From the IMG/VR virus record IMGVR_UViG_3300043409_001144, positions 1-39,527 of that record: a DNA stretch of 39,527 nt; one strand, 5' to 3'. A program made the translations under genes and the position numbers. The stretch's first letter is position 1, and the number at the start of each line of letters is the position of its first letter. A model generated the notes under the pieces. The model saw only the letters and a list, made by a program, of their open reading frames with translations. It did not search any database and was not told the DNA's origin. This document shows positions 22,214-30,554 of this stretch, piece after piece. The stretch is from a virus.

Positions 22214-23209
22214 TTAATCAAGTAACAAGTGGTCAACGACACCACGCCCACCAACGGAGTTAGACGAAGCCGGAGGAGAGGTGACCCAACCCGAACAACG
22301 CGAACCTGCAGTCGCACCAGTGCCCCAGCTGCCACTAACGACGACAGCGTTAGGCAGTTGATAAGTTTGACCACGACCCGTTGTATTAGCCGCCCATCCT
22401 GCTGCCGCTGCGCCACCACCAAAATCTCTGCCCCATACCCACATAACCCCTGTAGATTGCATCACACCCCATTTGGAGGTGTAATCCGCATTAAGAATGG
22501 TTGATACTTGATCTGCACCGATAGCAGAGGCTTCTGTTGTACCGAAAGCTAAGGCTGCATATTCTTGATAGCTGGCCGATCGTTTACCATTAGCCGCTAA
22601 GACTTCATTAGCTTCCCACCAAGTTAGCGTGGTATAAGCTGTTGTGCCATTGCCACCAAACTTAACAGGTACTTTTGGAGGACTAGCCCCATCAGCAATA
22701 GTGACATTGTATTTAGATGTGCCGTTGGTATCAGGGTCGGTATTTAATAGGTAAATATCTGCCCAGAAATTACCAGCAACTAAGGTCATACCGCGCGGGT
22801 CTTGACAAGCAGGCTTAAATTTTAAATCCCAGAATGAATAGGCATTGATATAAGGCGTAGTATCACCACCTGATCGAGCAGCTGCATTACCACCGGGAGC
22901 ATAATGGAAGCCACCAATCTTACGAGCATTAGCCGTAGGTGGTGTAGTGTGGTTATTAGTACAGGTTAGAGTTCCTGCTGTTTCTGCCCATATCGCATAA
23001 TCAGTACCTGTTACAGCGCTTGGCATTGATACAACAGTACCTGAAGCAAATGTTAGCATTATCCCGTTCACTTCGAGATATAGCTGAGTCTGTGTCGATA
23101 CTGCAAAAGCATCGGTTGTAACAAAAGAGACAATGGTCGAGCTACCTTTAGCAAACATGCCTCGTAGGTTTGATATTGTGTTCCTTGATAAGTTTAAGAA
23201 TTGACGCAT
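22214..23209 (-). CDS. DGR variable protein: lectin-fold tail/receptor-binding protein
   Basis: 331 residues from ATG 23209 (TGATG overlap with the gene before; GGA upstream). A beta-rich N-terminal part (about 1-100) is followed by a C-terminal C-type-lectin/formylglycine-type fold: GKRSASYQEYAALAFGTTEA, STGVMWVWGRDFGGG, TTGRGQTYQLPNAVV, then the variable part and GGRGVVDHLLLD. This matches the DGR target family ending in G-x-RGVxDHL. The last 44 codons contain VR. As a late tail gene it probably forms the receptor-binding tip, diversified to follow changing host surfaces. Confidence 0.9.
   Translation of the reverse strand: MRQFLNLSRNTISNLRGMFAKGSSTIVSFVTTDAFAVSTQTQLYLEVNGIMLTFASGTVVSMPSAVTGTDYAIWAETAGTLTCTNNHTTPPTANARKIGGFHYAPGGNAAARSGGDTTPYINAYSFWDLKFKPACQDPRGMTLVAGNFWADIYLLNTDPDTNGTSKYNVTIADGASPPKVPVKFGGNGTTAYTTLTWWEANEVLAANGKRSASYQEYAALAFGTTEASAIGADQVSTILNADYTSKWGVMQSTGVMWVWGRDFGGGAAAAGWAANTTGRGQTYQLPNAVVVSGSWGTGATAGSRCSGWVTSPPASSNSVGGRGVVDHLLLD
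22237..22350 (-). repeat. DGR variable repeat (VR)
   Basis: The 3' end of the lectin-fold gene. Of 29 positions that are adenine in TR, 20 carry G, C or T here. The encoded variable stretch reads SGSWGTGATAGSRCSGWVT against SGNWNNGANTGSRCSNWNN in TR, with the non-adenine framework residues kept. The coding-strand 3' end holds GGTGGGCGTGGTGTCG, identical in TR, probably the initiation-of-mutagenic-homing boundary; past this the two sequences diverge. Confidence 0.95.
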
Positions 23210-23532
23210 CAGCTTTTTCCTTGTACTAAGCACATCTTGCCATCTGAAGATTGGAGAAATCGGTTCATCTCACGCCCTGCAATCTTGCTGTCTGGGCAGT
23301 TCAAGTCAAAGCCAGCCCTGATTGCCTTCTCGAACATAATGAACGGTATTGTTGCCACCATGCGTCCGAATGACTCGCCACTCTGTGCGCCCAAGTCATG
23401 CAAGATGCCAGGGTTATTACGCATCTGTGCATTTCGTGCCAAGATGAGCTTCTCGGTAGGCTGAGTGGTGATATGTGTCAGGGTATTTGAGTGATTGTCA
23501 TAGTGCATATCACTCTTGATGACGCTATCCAT
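23209..23532 (-). CDS. Hypothetical virion-associated protein, 107 aa
   Basis: The sequence MDSVIKSDMHYDNHSNTLTHITTQ resembles proteins found right behind major capsid genes in other podoviruses; then helices LILARNAQMRNNPGIL and MVATIPFIMFEKAIRAGFDLN. No domain recognised. Both ends overlap neighbours (TAATG and TGATG), so it is translated in line with the lectin-fold tail gene. Confidence 0.6.
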   Translation of the reverse strand: MDSVIKSDMHYDNHSNTLTHITTQPTEKLILARNAQMRNNPGILHDLGAQSGESFGRMVATIPFIMFEKAIRAGFDLNCPDSKIAGREMNRFLQSSDGKMCLVQGKS

Positions 23533-23693
23533 TACTGAACCTTTTGAACGTATGCTTCGAGCGCTTCAGCCTCAGCGAGTGAGATAGTTCCCTCTTCGCC
23601 TGGTGCTAGTGTGCAAGTCTCGAAATTGATAGGTGCTTCCCAGATATTTCGCACCTTAACTGTTTTTGCTTTTACTACTTTTTCTTCAGCCAT
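23532..23693 (-). CDS. Small head-region protein, 53 aa
   Basis: ATG 23693 is chosen because GAGGAATTAAG leads straight into it; an ATG at 23720 lies inside the attenuator hairpin. Lys-rich N-terminus (AEEKVVKAKTVKVRNI), then a beta segment and a short acidic helix (SLAEAEALEAYVQKVQ). Probably a capsid decoration or assembly piece; function unknown. Confidence 0.55.
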   Translation of the reverse strand: MAEEKVVKAKTVKVRNIWEAPINFETCTLAPGEEGTISLAEAEALEAYVQKVQ

Positions 23694-23705
23694 CTTAATT
23701 CCTCG

Positions 23706-23735
23706 TAAAAGATGGCCCACCGGTTAAGATGGGCC
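23706..23735 (-). terminator. Attenuator/terminator after the major capsid gene
   Basis: Minus strand: GGCCCA and TGGGCC make a strong stem (extended by a G-U pair), followed by ATCTTTTAC. It lies just past the capsid gene stop at 23742 and before the next ribosome site. A weak terminator here would leave capsid mRNA more abundant than the downstream tail genes. Confidence 0.65.
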
Positions 23736-23741
23736 GTCAGA

Positions 23742-24803
23742 TTATGCAGTTACAGCAGATGCAATAGTGATGTCACCAATGATTGCGTGAGATTTTTCAG
23801 TATTACAAATCAATGACCAATCAACCGACATTTGACGATTCTCAGCCAAACCTGTTTTAGCCAATTCTTCTGTTCTATAGCCTTTCATATAAGTCATGGC
23901 TAAGTAAGAAGGATCAATGATAAACACGTCAGCAGATACGCCATTTGCGGCATAAACACCCGTAGTAGAACCAGCAGTTCCTGTGTAAGGAGTTTGTAAA
24001 CGGTTAGGTACTAACTTCAGAGTACCAAAGTCAGTTACGAACACGTTTACAGAACCTAACGCAGTTGCAGCAGAAGCGTCTTTACCTTGATCTGACATCA
24101 GAGTCGCAACGCGAGCAGATGAAGTAAATAAATACTCGCTGAACTTACGAATAGTGCCAGGTACTGACATCATGATGCTTGGATCGCCACCTTGAGTGTA
24201 TACAGACTGAACAGCGTCTCTAACCAAAGTCTCAGTTAATGCGCGAGCAGTACCGTATGTTCTAAGAGCAGTTACGCCAGATGATTGGAAACCACCAACA
24301 GCGCCAGTTGCACCGGCAGAGAAGTTAGTAGTTAGCCAAGTTGGTAAACCACCAGCCTTACCAGCCGCAGAACCTGTATCAGCAAATGAGGCTTGGTTAG
24401 TCAGTACAATCGCTTCAACGTCGCGTCTTAGCTCTTGCTGTCTACGCATCATCTGATATGACAATTCTTTCGTACGACCAATAGTATCTGACTCATCGGC
24501 TCTAAAAGAGGTGCGAACCACTTTAGTAGAGATTTGGTGATGATTACCGACTCTTAAACCTAAAACAGTGTTGTTACCTGACGCATCAGAGCCGTCAATT
24601 ACTGCGTTGGTTAAGTTAGGTGCAGCTAGTGCATCAGTAGTCCATTCTTTGTATGGGTTTTTAGATGTTTCAGAGCCGACTGCGTCAGTGAACGGTAATG
24701 GGATTTTAGATATATCCCAAATAGCGTTCATGACGTCTTCACGGATTAAACCGCCTCGAACTACGCCCTTAAGTGTTGCAGCGTCTAAGTTAGCTGTACT
24801 CAT
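23742..24803 (-). CDS. Major capsid protein (SU10-like, HK97 fold)
   Basis: 353 residues. The sequence follows the SU10-type/DUF5309 capsid family: an N-terminal LKGVVRGGLIREDVMNAIWDI, then KELSYQMMRRQQELRRDVEAIVLTNQ, GGLPTWLTTN, and C-terminal DVFIIDPSYLAMTYMKGYRTEELAKTGLAENRQM with the final EKSHAIIGDI. The family uses the HK97 fold. It follows the scaffold gene directly and is backed by an attenuator. Confidence 0.85.
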   Translation of the reverse strand: MSTANLDAATLKGVVRGGLIREDVMNAIWDISKIPLPFTDAVGSETSKNPYKEWTTDALAAPNLTNAVIDGSDASGNNTVLGLRVGNHHQISTKVVRTSFRADESDTIGRTKELSYQMMRRQQELRRDVEAIVLTNQASFADTGSAAGKAGGLPTWLTTNFSAGATGAVGGFQSSGVTALRTYGTARALTETLVRDAVQSVYTQGGDPSIMMSVPGTIRKFSEYLFTSSARVATLMSDQGKDASAATALGSVNVFVTDFGTLKLVPNRLQTPYTGTAGSTTGVYAANGVSADVFIIDPSYLAMTYMKGYRTEELAKTGLAENRQMSVDWSLICNTEKSHAIIGDITIASAVTA

Positions 24804-24823
24804 TTCGATACCCTTAAATTAAT

Positions 24824-25897
24824 TTATAATCCACCGAGCAACATTGCTACGGCATCTGTCTCCGCTGCACGCTTGCTATAACCTTTTGCGTTATGCGCTT
24901 GCTGTGTCAGTTGTTGGAGCTTGCTTACTGTTTTCGATGACTTGCCGGTTGACTTCTGATAAGAAGGAACCTTTACCGCCATCTTAGTTTTTGCTGATTC
25001 TTTACTCGATCTGTACGCCATCGCGTCCTTCACGATCTCTAAGATTCTTGCGTCTTGGATATTGGCGAACTCTTGTTGGCTAAATCCGTACGCTGATCCT
25101 AGAAAATCAGTCATCTTGCCGAGTGCCTTCTTGAACTCATCAGGGTTAGCCCATGAGGGGTTCTTCTCCAGCACTTTGTCTACTTGTCCGAGTACATACT
25201 CTTGGTTGAGTTGCTGTTGCTGCGCACCCATCTGGTTATTCATATCCCCACGCTCATTAGCGACAGCGTTCGTGATGCTTTCTATTTCCTGATTACGGAA
25301 ATTAAAGTCTTGAACAGCGGCAGCATATTCACCAGGGTTTTCATAACGCAGTTTGTTCCAATCGACATTGGCGTACTCACCGAGTAGGTTCTTCTTTAGA
25401 TGTCCAGTCAGTGCGTCTATGGTCTCGATCTTCTTGGTGTAGTCATTCACTACGGCATACTTCACTTCATCAAATTCCCTGCGATCATCTGCCAGCTGCT
25501 TTGATTTGTTGGTATTGCTTTTGTTGGACTGATAACCAGCGATCAAGTCTTTAACGCCCACTGTATTAACTTTGCCATCGACTTTGACGTTGATACCGGA
25601 AAGGTTGCCATCTTCATCTAGCACAACACTCTTCTCATCTACGCCCAAGGTTTTAGCCCAAGTTACTTCTTCATCCGATTCCGCATCTGCGTCCTCTTCT
25701 TCTTCCTCTGCGCCTTCCTCATCTTCTTGGGTAGAATCGTCTGGTTGGGTATCAGCCTCCTCAGATTCTTCAGTCAGTTTCTTTTTGGCAGGGGGTTCTT
25801 CAGAGCCAAACAACAGCTCAGATATTTGGTCAACAGCATTTACGCTTCCAGCATCACTTGATAGTTCAGCCGTTGAAGTAGTAGATTCTTCACTCAT
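24824..25897 (-). CDS. Scaffolding protein
   Basis: 357 residues, very acidic in the N-terminal third (runs of Glu/Asp, about 35-75), followed by mixed helices and a Gln-rich coiled coil (about 185-250) and a basic, helical C-terminus (VSKLQQLTQQAHNAKGYSKRAAE). This charge layout and the place between portal and capsid are the usual marks of a podovirus scaffold: helical core, basic end binding the capsid protein. No catalytic motif seen. Confidence 0.8.
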   Translation of the reverse strand: MSEESTTSTAELSSDAGSVNAVDQISELLFGSEEPPAKKKLTEESEEADTQPDDSTQEDEEGAEEEEEDADAESDEEVTWAKTLGVDEKSVVLDEDGNLSGINVKVDGKVNTVGVKDLIAGYQSNKSNTNKSKQLADDRREFDEVKYAVVNDYTKKIETIDALTGHLKKNLLGEYANVDWNKLRYENPGEYAAAVQDFNFRNQEIESITNAVANERGDMNNQMGAQQQQLNQEYVLGQVDKVLEKNPSWANPDEFKKALGKMTDFLGSAYGFSQQEFANIQDARILEIVKDAMAYRSSKESAKTKMAVKVPSYQKSTGKSSKTVSKLQQLTQQAHNAKGYSKRAAETDAVAMLLGGL

Positions 25898-26137
25898 TTA
25901 TAATGTGTCCTGTGTTTGTATTCGGGCAAGTCGCCCAGTGTCAATAGCGTTCAGTAGGTCACGTTCAACCACTTGGATCGCTCTTAGTTCGGCCTTTATA
26001 GCCAGTAATTCTTCAGCCTCATCGGACTTAAACTTCTCGTATAAGCCCTCGTATCTGTTCTCAAAGTACGCCTTGAAGTAGGTGTGGTAAGCCCTTTCAG
26101 CACGTCCACCGAAGTCAATCTGCTCCTCAACTGTCAT
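25898..26137 (-). CDS. Small helical protein between portal and scaffold
   Basis: 79 residues from ATG 26137, which overlaps the portal stop by 11 bases and has GAGG six bases upstream. Tyr/Phe-rich first helix (RAYHTYFKAYFENRYEGLYEKF), then a charged helix (EAEELLAIKAELRAIQVVERDLLNAI). Typical of small head-assembly genes; no family recognised. Confidence 0.6.
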   Translation of the reverse strand: MTVEEQIDFGGRAERAYHTYFKAYFENRYEGLYEKFKSDEAEELLAIKAELRAIQVVERDLLNAIDTGRLARIQTQDTL

Positions 26138-28304
26138 ACATGCCTCGGTCATCTTGCTCGATCATATCTTCGTTATTGATGTAGTTAGCGTCTTGATCTG
26201 TCGCGCTAGTCGCTTCTATTTCGGTTAGCTTCAGTGCCACTTGGGTATAGAGTTGCTCGTACTTGAACTGCATCTCTTCCATGTCTTTCTCAGCACCTTG
26301 AACGGCCTTGGCTTTCTCCAGTTCAGCCGTCAGTCCAGCCAGTTGAGCTTTAAATGTTTGTTGCTCCATATCACGTTGATGTTTAGCCATCTCGACTTGA
26401 CCTTTCATGGTCACGTTTTGCATCTGCGCTTCAGCCGTAGTCGTAGCACTCTTAGCCAGTTCAGCTTGCATACGCATCTGCTCCATCTGGGCTTGCTGTG
26501 CTTGCTGTTGTTGTTGCTGTTGTTGCTGTCCTGCTTGCTGCGCCTGTTGCTGGCCTTGTGGACTGTTGGGATCAACGAAATACTTGTTAGCTGAATCAAG
26601 GCCGCTAAACTTACAGAAGTCGTCTATGGTGGCGTATATCTTTGAGGGGTTAGTCAAGGCCTGACCAGGTATAGCCATGATCTTTTCTTGCAGCATTTGT
26701 ATCTGCTGAATCGCCATTAGCTTGGCTTGTGTGTCGCCTGTACCGGTTCCAACTCTGACCGTACTTTTAGTGCGTGTGGGCCATGTTGCAGGGTTTACTT
26801 TCACCCATTGACCACGAAACTTGAAATCCTGAATCGTATCAACATGCTCAGTCACAAGGTCTCTGATCTTTTCGCACAATGGCTTGATGCCAGTCTCACA
26901 GATGACACGGATGATTAAGCCGACCAGCTCTTCCTTGGCTGTCATGATACGAGCGACACCTTGCGAGCCGATGCCATCACCAATATCTTCAGGACTTGCT
27001 GTGCCGTCAGCAGATACGCCCGTTCTTCCTGCTCGTACTTCGTCCAAGTATCTCATCATGTCAAAGGCTGACGATCCGAGAGCCGGAGTAGCGAGAGGCA
27101 TGATAGCGTCAAGACGTTTGGCACGAATCAATCCACCCGGCTTAGAGACTAACAAGTCATCTAGGTTGACCTGACCTTCCAACACCACGTTGCGCTGATT
27201 ATTCTGCAAGTACATGTTGTCCATGATGTTACGGATAATCGCAGTCTTGTTGTCTTGTATGGACTTTAGCCGGTCAAAGATTGATAGCCCTTGGAACTTA
27301 TGAGACATTAGAATTGCTGTCGTGGTAATCCAAGGCACGCAGTCAACAGACTCTTTGCTTAGTATCAGTGTCGGAGTATCAACACCAGCTACGGTTATCT
27401 TCATTAGCTGTGTGATGCCTGAGCCGTCAATGTCGAGCTTCATGTAACACTCAGCGATCTCGATCAGCTTATTAGCCTCGTCACCTGTTGTTGTGCTGGG
27501 TACTTGCGTTGACTCACCTTGCATGTTAAAACGGTAAGCAGAGCGCAACAAGTCTGAGCTAACCAACTCTTCTATATCTTCATCACGATAGCCCTCCTCG
27601 CGTAGATCAGATAAGGTTTTGTTGATGATGTGACATGTAAAACGTGCGTTAGCCAAGCTAATATTGTTGTGCTGTGAGTTGACGCGGAACTCTTCGGGCG
27701 CTACTGGATCAATACAAATCTTGCCGATGTTGTCCGATACTTTGATCTTAACGTCAAAGCTCATGCTTGGCGGTTGCATGGGATCATCAGACGGTACTTC
27801 AACCGGTGACATCTCAATAATCTCAGCGTTCTTCTCGTTCAAGATGATCGCGAGTTGATCTTCGTTTAGGCCGGTATAGTTATAAGTCTTAACTTCTTCA
27901 GCTTCCTCGTAGTACACCTTCAAGATACCGTTACGCTGCATCAGGGCATCTTTAACAAACTGGTGTATCAAGGTGAAGCCGTCATTCTGCTTCATCAATA
28001 CGTCATAGATATACTCTGACTCGATCTGAGCTTGTAGCTCGTCACCTTCATTAACCGGATCAAAGACCACGACCTCGTTTGATTGCGTGAAAGAGCGCAT
28101 GATCTGAGGCATGATCCACTCAATACTATCTGCAACATCTGTAGAGACGATAGCAGAGCGTCCTTCTTGCTCAGTGCCTAGCGGAAGCCCTAAGTAATAG
28201 CTCAGTGGTACTTGAAGCGATGGCGCAGTATTAGTCGTGATGTTAGCGTTCGACATCTCATTGGTGATGATGGTGAGAATTTCACTATCCGTCATTTTTG
28301 CCAT
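26127..28304 (-). CDS. Portal protein
   Basis: 725 residues, the size of podovirus portals. N-terminal signature TDVADSIEWIMPQIMRSFTQSNEVVVFDP is the D-x-x-x-x-I-EW-x-x-P-x-L/I-M-x-x-F pattern of the P22/SU10-type group, then a wing with KVYYEEAEEVKTYNY, and the crown. The C-terminal barrel is Gln-rich, with a polyglutamine run (about 600-615, coded by CAG/CAA repeats at 26505-26560) and long helices (QAEMEQM-type). Forms the dodecameric DNA channel and docks terminase and the adaptor. Confidence 0.85.
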   Translation of the reverse strand: MAKMTDSEILTIITNEMSNANITTNTAPSLQVPLSYYLGLPLGTEQEGRSAIVSTDVADSIEWIMPQIMRSFTQSNEVVVFDPVNEGDELQAQIESEYIYDVLMKQNDGFTLIHQFVKDALMQRNGILKVYYEEAEEVKTYNYTGLNEDQLAIILNEKNAEIIEMSPVEVPSDDPMQPPSMSFDVKIKVSDNIGKICIDPVAPEEFRVNSQHNNISLANARFTCHIINKTLSDLREEGYRDEDIEELVSSDLLRSAYRFNMQGESTQVPSTTTGDEANKLIEIAECYMKLDIDGSGITQLMKITVAGVDTPTLILSKESVDCVPWITTTAILMSHKFQGLSIFDRLKSIQDNKTAIIRNIMDNMYLQNNQRNVVLEGQVNLDDLLVSKPGGLIRAKRLDAIMPLATPALGSSAFDMMRYLDEVRAGRTGVSADGTASPEDIGDGIGSQGVARIMTAKEELVGLIIRVICETGIKPLCEKIRDLVTEHVDTIQDFKFRGQWVKVNPATWPTRTKSTVRVGTGTGDTQAKLMAIQQIQMLQEKIMAIPGQALTNPSKIYATIDDFCKFSGLDSANKYFVDPNSPQGQQQAQQAGQQQQQQQQQAQQAQMEQMRMQAELAKSATTTAEAQMQNVTMKGQVEMAKHQRDMEQQTFKAQLAGLTAELEKAKAVQGAEKDMEEMQFKYEQLYTQVALKLTEIEATSATDQDANYINNEDMIEQDDRGMYDS

Positions 28305-29579
28305 CTAAATAATTCCTCTTTCTAAGTAGCTGTAATCCAACCGACCTACATTCCAAGTGTCGTTTGTCATGTCATGCTCACTCATCGCTATATATCTAAA
28401 GCAATCAGCGCCATGCGAACTGTCATCGTGAAGTGGCGCACCAAATGTGCCGGTTGATTGATTCTGTGTGCGTCTGTAGCGTTTGAGTTGGTTAAGCAGC
28501 ATTGCCGCCTTATGATCGATGTAGACTCTGCCAAACATTAGCCTTGCTGATCGTATGCCTTCCTCGACATCATCCCGACCAAGGACAGTAACGCTACGAC
28601 CTAGTTGCTGTAGTATCTCTTCAGTTGACTTACCGGACTTAAAGTCTCGGCTTCTGCCATCGTGAGGAATATAATCAGTTCCCCAGTTGTATTGTTTGTT
28701 GCGCAGTTCATCGACATAGCTGTCTAGTGTTCGGTGTGAGTCCTCAATGTAATCAATGACTCTAACTTCGCCGGAACCTGAGCGTTGCACCATAGCGATT
28801 GACATGGAATCATTCCAGCCCAAATCCCAGACGGTATGGACTTTTAGCATCGGATCGTAGGGTGCGTTGCAAAGTCGTTTATCGAGTAGCAGTCTGGCTA
28901 TTTCATGGGCGTAGATTGCACCTTCAACAGCATGACGACATTCACCACCCCAAACAGTCTTGTAGCCTTCTGGATCGCGCTTGAGCCAGCTAATGCGTTC
29001 TTTGTCTAATTCTTCAGGGAACCAAGGGTTATCAGAGTAATTGACATTAACCACTAATGAATCATCAGACTGGTTGAGTACAAAGCGTTGATAGGTTTCA
29101 TCAGTGTCTAGCTCAGGGTTAAAGGTGATCCAGATCTCTGAGCCTGGCGCACGGATGGTAGGAACTAAAGCATCCCATGACTTGCGTGTTATAATTGATG
29201 CCTCTTCGCACCAGCATATCTGGCAATTCTCGTAGGATTTAAGATTTACGATTGATTGCTGACGGATACCAGCAAAGATAAACTCTGATCCGTTTTTACA
29301 GCTAATTCTGTTTTGCTGGATAGTGAACAGGTCGCCAAAACCCATATCTTCAATTTGTTTCTTAAGCAGGAAATGGACAGATTCTTGGATGGAGCTTTGT
29401 GTCTCTCTGGCGCAGAGTATGCGTGTTTGTTTTTCTATCGCTTTAATAATGAGTAGTCGTGCAACTGTCCAGCTCTTGCCGCTTCCTCTTCCACCGTAAG
29501 CCACTTTATAGCGCCAAGGCTCAAGGAATGGCATCAGCTTCATAGGGATGTCTATATCAGCGTCAATGTTATTTACCAT
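28305..29579 (-). CDS. terL: Terminase large subunit
   Basis: 424 residues from ATG 29579, inside the last codons of terS; an ATG at 29615 lies further upstream in the terS frame overlap. The ATPase has Walker A GGRGSGKS (29-36) and Walker B-like CQICWCEEAS. The nuclease half has TVWDLGWNDSMSIAMVQ (first acidic residue of the RNase H-like fold), YIPHDGRSRD and DDSSHGADCFRYIAM. It cuts and pumps DNA into the procapsid. The fold and motifs fit the Terminase_3/6 group used by headful-packaging phages. Confidence 0.9.
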   Translation of the reverse strand: MVNNIDADIDIPMKLMPFLEPWRYKVAYGGRGSGKSWTVARLLIIKAIEKQTRILCARETQSSIQESVHFLLKKQIEDMGFGDLFTIQQNRISCKNGSEFIFAGIRQQSIVNLKSYENCQICWCEEASIITRKSWDALVPTIRAPGSEIWITFNPELDTDETYQRFVLNQSDDSLVVNVNYSDNPWFPEELDKERISWLKRDPEGYKTVWGGECRHAVEGAIYAHEIARLLLDKRLCNAPYDPMLKVHTVWDLGWNDSMSIAMVQRSGSGEVRVIDYIEDSHRTLDSYVDELRNKQYNWGTDYIPHDGRSRDFKSGKSTEEILQQLGRSVTVLGRDDVEEGIRSARLMFGRVYIDHKAAMLLNQLKRYRRTQNQSTGTFGAPLHDDSSHGADCFRYIAMSEHDMTNDTWNVGRLDYSYLERGII

Positions 29580-29949
29580 TGATCTTGATTCCCACATTAA
29601 AGTTACCAGTGACATTAATGTTATCTGTGTAAAGCTGGGCTACCTTTCCTCTTGCGACTTCAGCAGAGATAGCGGCTGTGAAACTCTCAGCATCTTCTGC
29701 TTTCTTGCCTAGATGTTCGAGTCTGGCAAGGTGTGACTCTAGCGTAATTCCTGCGGCTTCAATGATCGGTTTCTTGAGTTCATCAACCCTCGCCCTGACC
29801 TCGCCCTTTTGCATCATTTGATATGCTTTGTTTTGCACTGTCTCAGGCTTTGTTTCCGGCTTAACATTGTAGGCAGACCGATAAGCATCAGCCTGTGTCA
29901 TTCCACTCGCAACAGCAATAGCAAATGCTTCTTGCTTAGGCGTTAGCAT
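29569..29949 (-). CDS. terS: Terminase small subunit
   Basis: 126 residues. LTPKQEAFAIAVASGMTQADAYRSAYNVKPETKPETVQNKAY is the Terminase_2 small-subunit N-terminal HTH pattern; a helical oligomerisation middle (ESHLARLEHLGKKAEDAE) follows, then a short beta end (DNINVTGNFNVGIKING). It recognises the packaging site and hands DNA to TerL, with which it overlaps by 11 bases. Confidence 0.85.
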   Translation of the reverse strand: MLTPKQEAFAIAVASGMTQADAYRSAYNVKPETKPETVQNKAYQMMQKGEVRARVDELKKPIIEAAGITLESHLARLEHLGKKAEDAESFTAAISAEVARGKVAQLYTDNINVTGNFNVGIKINGK

Positions 29950-30150
29950 CTACTTGATCCTGCTCTCAACAACACTGAGACGAGATTCAATAGCACTGAG
30001 TTCTTTGCGTATGTCACGCTCGATTGAGATCAGTGTCTCGTTGATGTCGGTTAGTCTTGAGTTAAGCTGATTAGCACTCCAACCAATAATCATTATTAAA
30101 ACGGAGATAAGACCACCGATAACCGGCATTAAGATAGAGCTGTCACTCAT
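29950..30150 (-). CDS. Small membrane protein with coiled coil
   Basis: 66 residues: one N-terminal membrane helix (ILMPVIGGLISVLIMIIGWSA, 6-26), then a heptad coiled coil (LTDINETLISIERDIRKELSAIESRLSVVESRI). This is the shape of XhlA-like hemolysin or spanin-like lysis accessory proteins. No lipobox or Rz-like motif is seen, so its class is open. It lies between holin and terS and overlaps the holin gene by four bases. Confidence 0.55.
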   Translation of the reverse strand: MSDSSILMPVIGGLISVLIMIIGWSANQLNSRLTDINETLISIERDIRKELSAIESRLSVVESRIK

Positions 30151-30554
30151 TTACTAATTCCTTTTGATTTCTCGAATGAGCGCATACCAGCCAAGCCAAG
30201 TAGACCTAGTAATATTTGCAGGGTTAATTCAGTATTGATGATTGGGAACAAACCCGTGTAAGTAAACAAGACCGTGGCGATGAATCTAGCGATAGGCTCA
30301 ACTAATGCAGCATAGAGTAATGAAACGCCACAAACCCAACCGATTGCTGGACGCCAGCCTGACACGAATATTGATGTGCTTCCTGCTTCGACCTTGTTGA
30401 TCTCTAACTGTGATAGCTGGAGTTGATAGCTGTTGTTGATTTCACTTGCTGCGGCCTCTAGCTTTCCCTTTAGCTCAAGGTCAGCGTCTGGAAAGAACTT
30501 ATCTAGTCCAGTCTTGATTAGGTCAAAGCCAGCAGTGAAAGGATCAAGCGCCAT
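30147..30554 (-). CDS. Holin, three-TM type
   Basis: 135 residues from ATG 30554 inside the lysozyme gene's end. An N-terminal amphipathic part (FDLIKTGLDKFFPDADLELKGKLEAA) is followed by membrane segments: AIGWVCGVSLLYAALVEPIARFIA, TVLFTYTGLFPII and LQILLGLLGLAGM. The end FEKSKGI is basic. SGWRPAIGWVCG is the conserved motif of GTA-type 3TM holins. It makes lethal holes that release the lysozyme at the end of the lytic cycle. Confidence 0.8.
   Translation of the reverse strand: MALDPFTAGFDLIKTGLDKFFPDADLELKGKLEAAASEINNSYQLQLSQLEINKVEAGSTSIFVSGWRPAIGWVCGVSLLYAALVEPIARFIATVLFTYTGLFPIINTELTLQILLGLLGLAGMRSFEKSKGISK

Noticed and set aside
21670-22504. Plus-strand open frames over TR and VR (21670-21903, 22229-22504)
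   Set aside because: They are antisense shadows of TR and of the lectin-fold gene and lack ribosome sites.
25572-26081. Ser-rich 169-residue frame opposite the scaffold gene
   Set aside because: Antisense of the acidic Glu/Asp codons of the scaffold gene.
26241-26664. Cys/Leu-rich open frames opposite the portal gene
   Set aside because: Antisense of CAG/CAA glutamine codons; no independent support.
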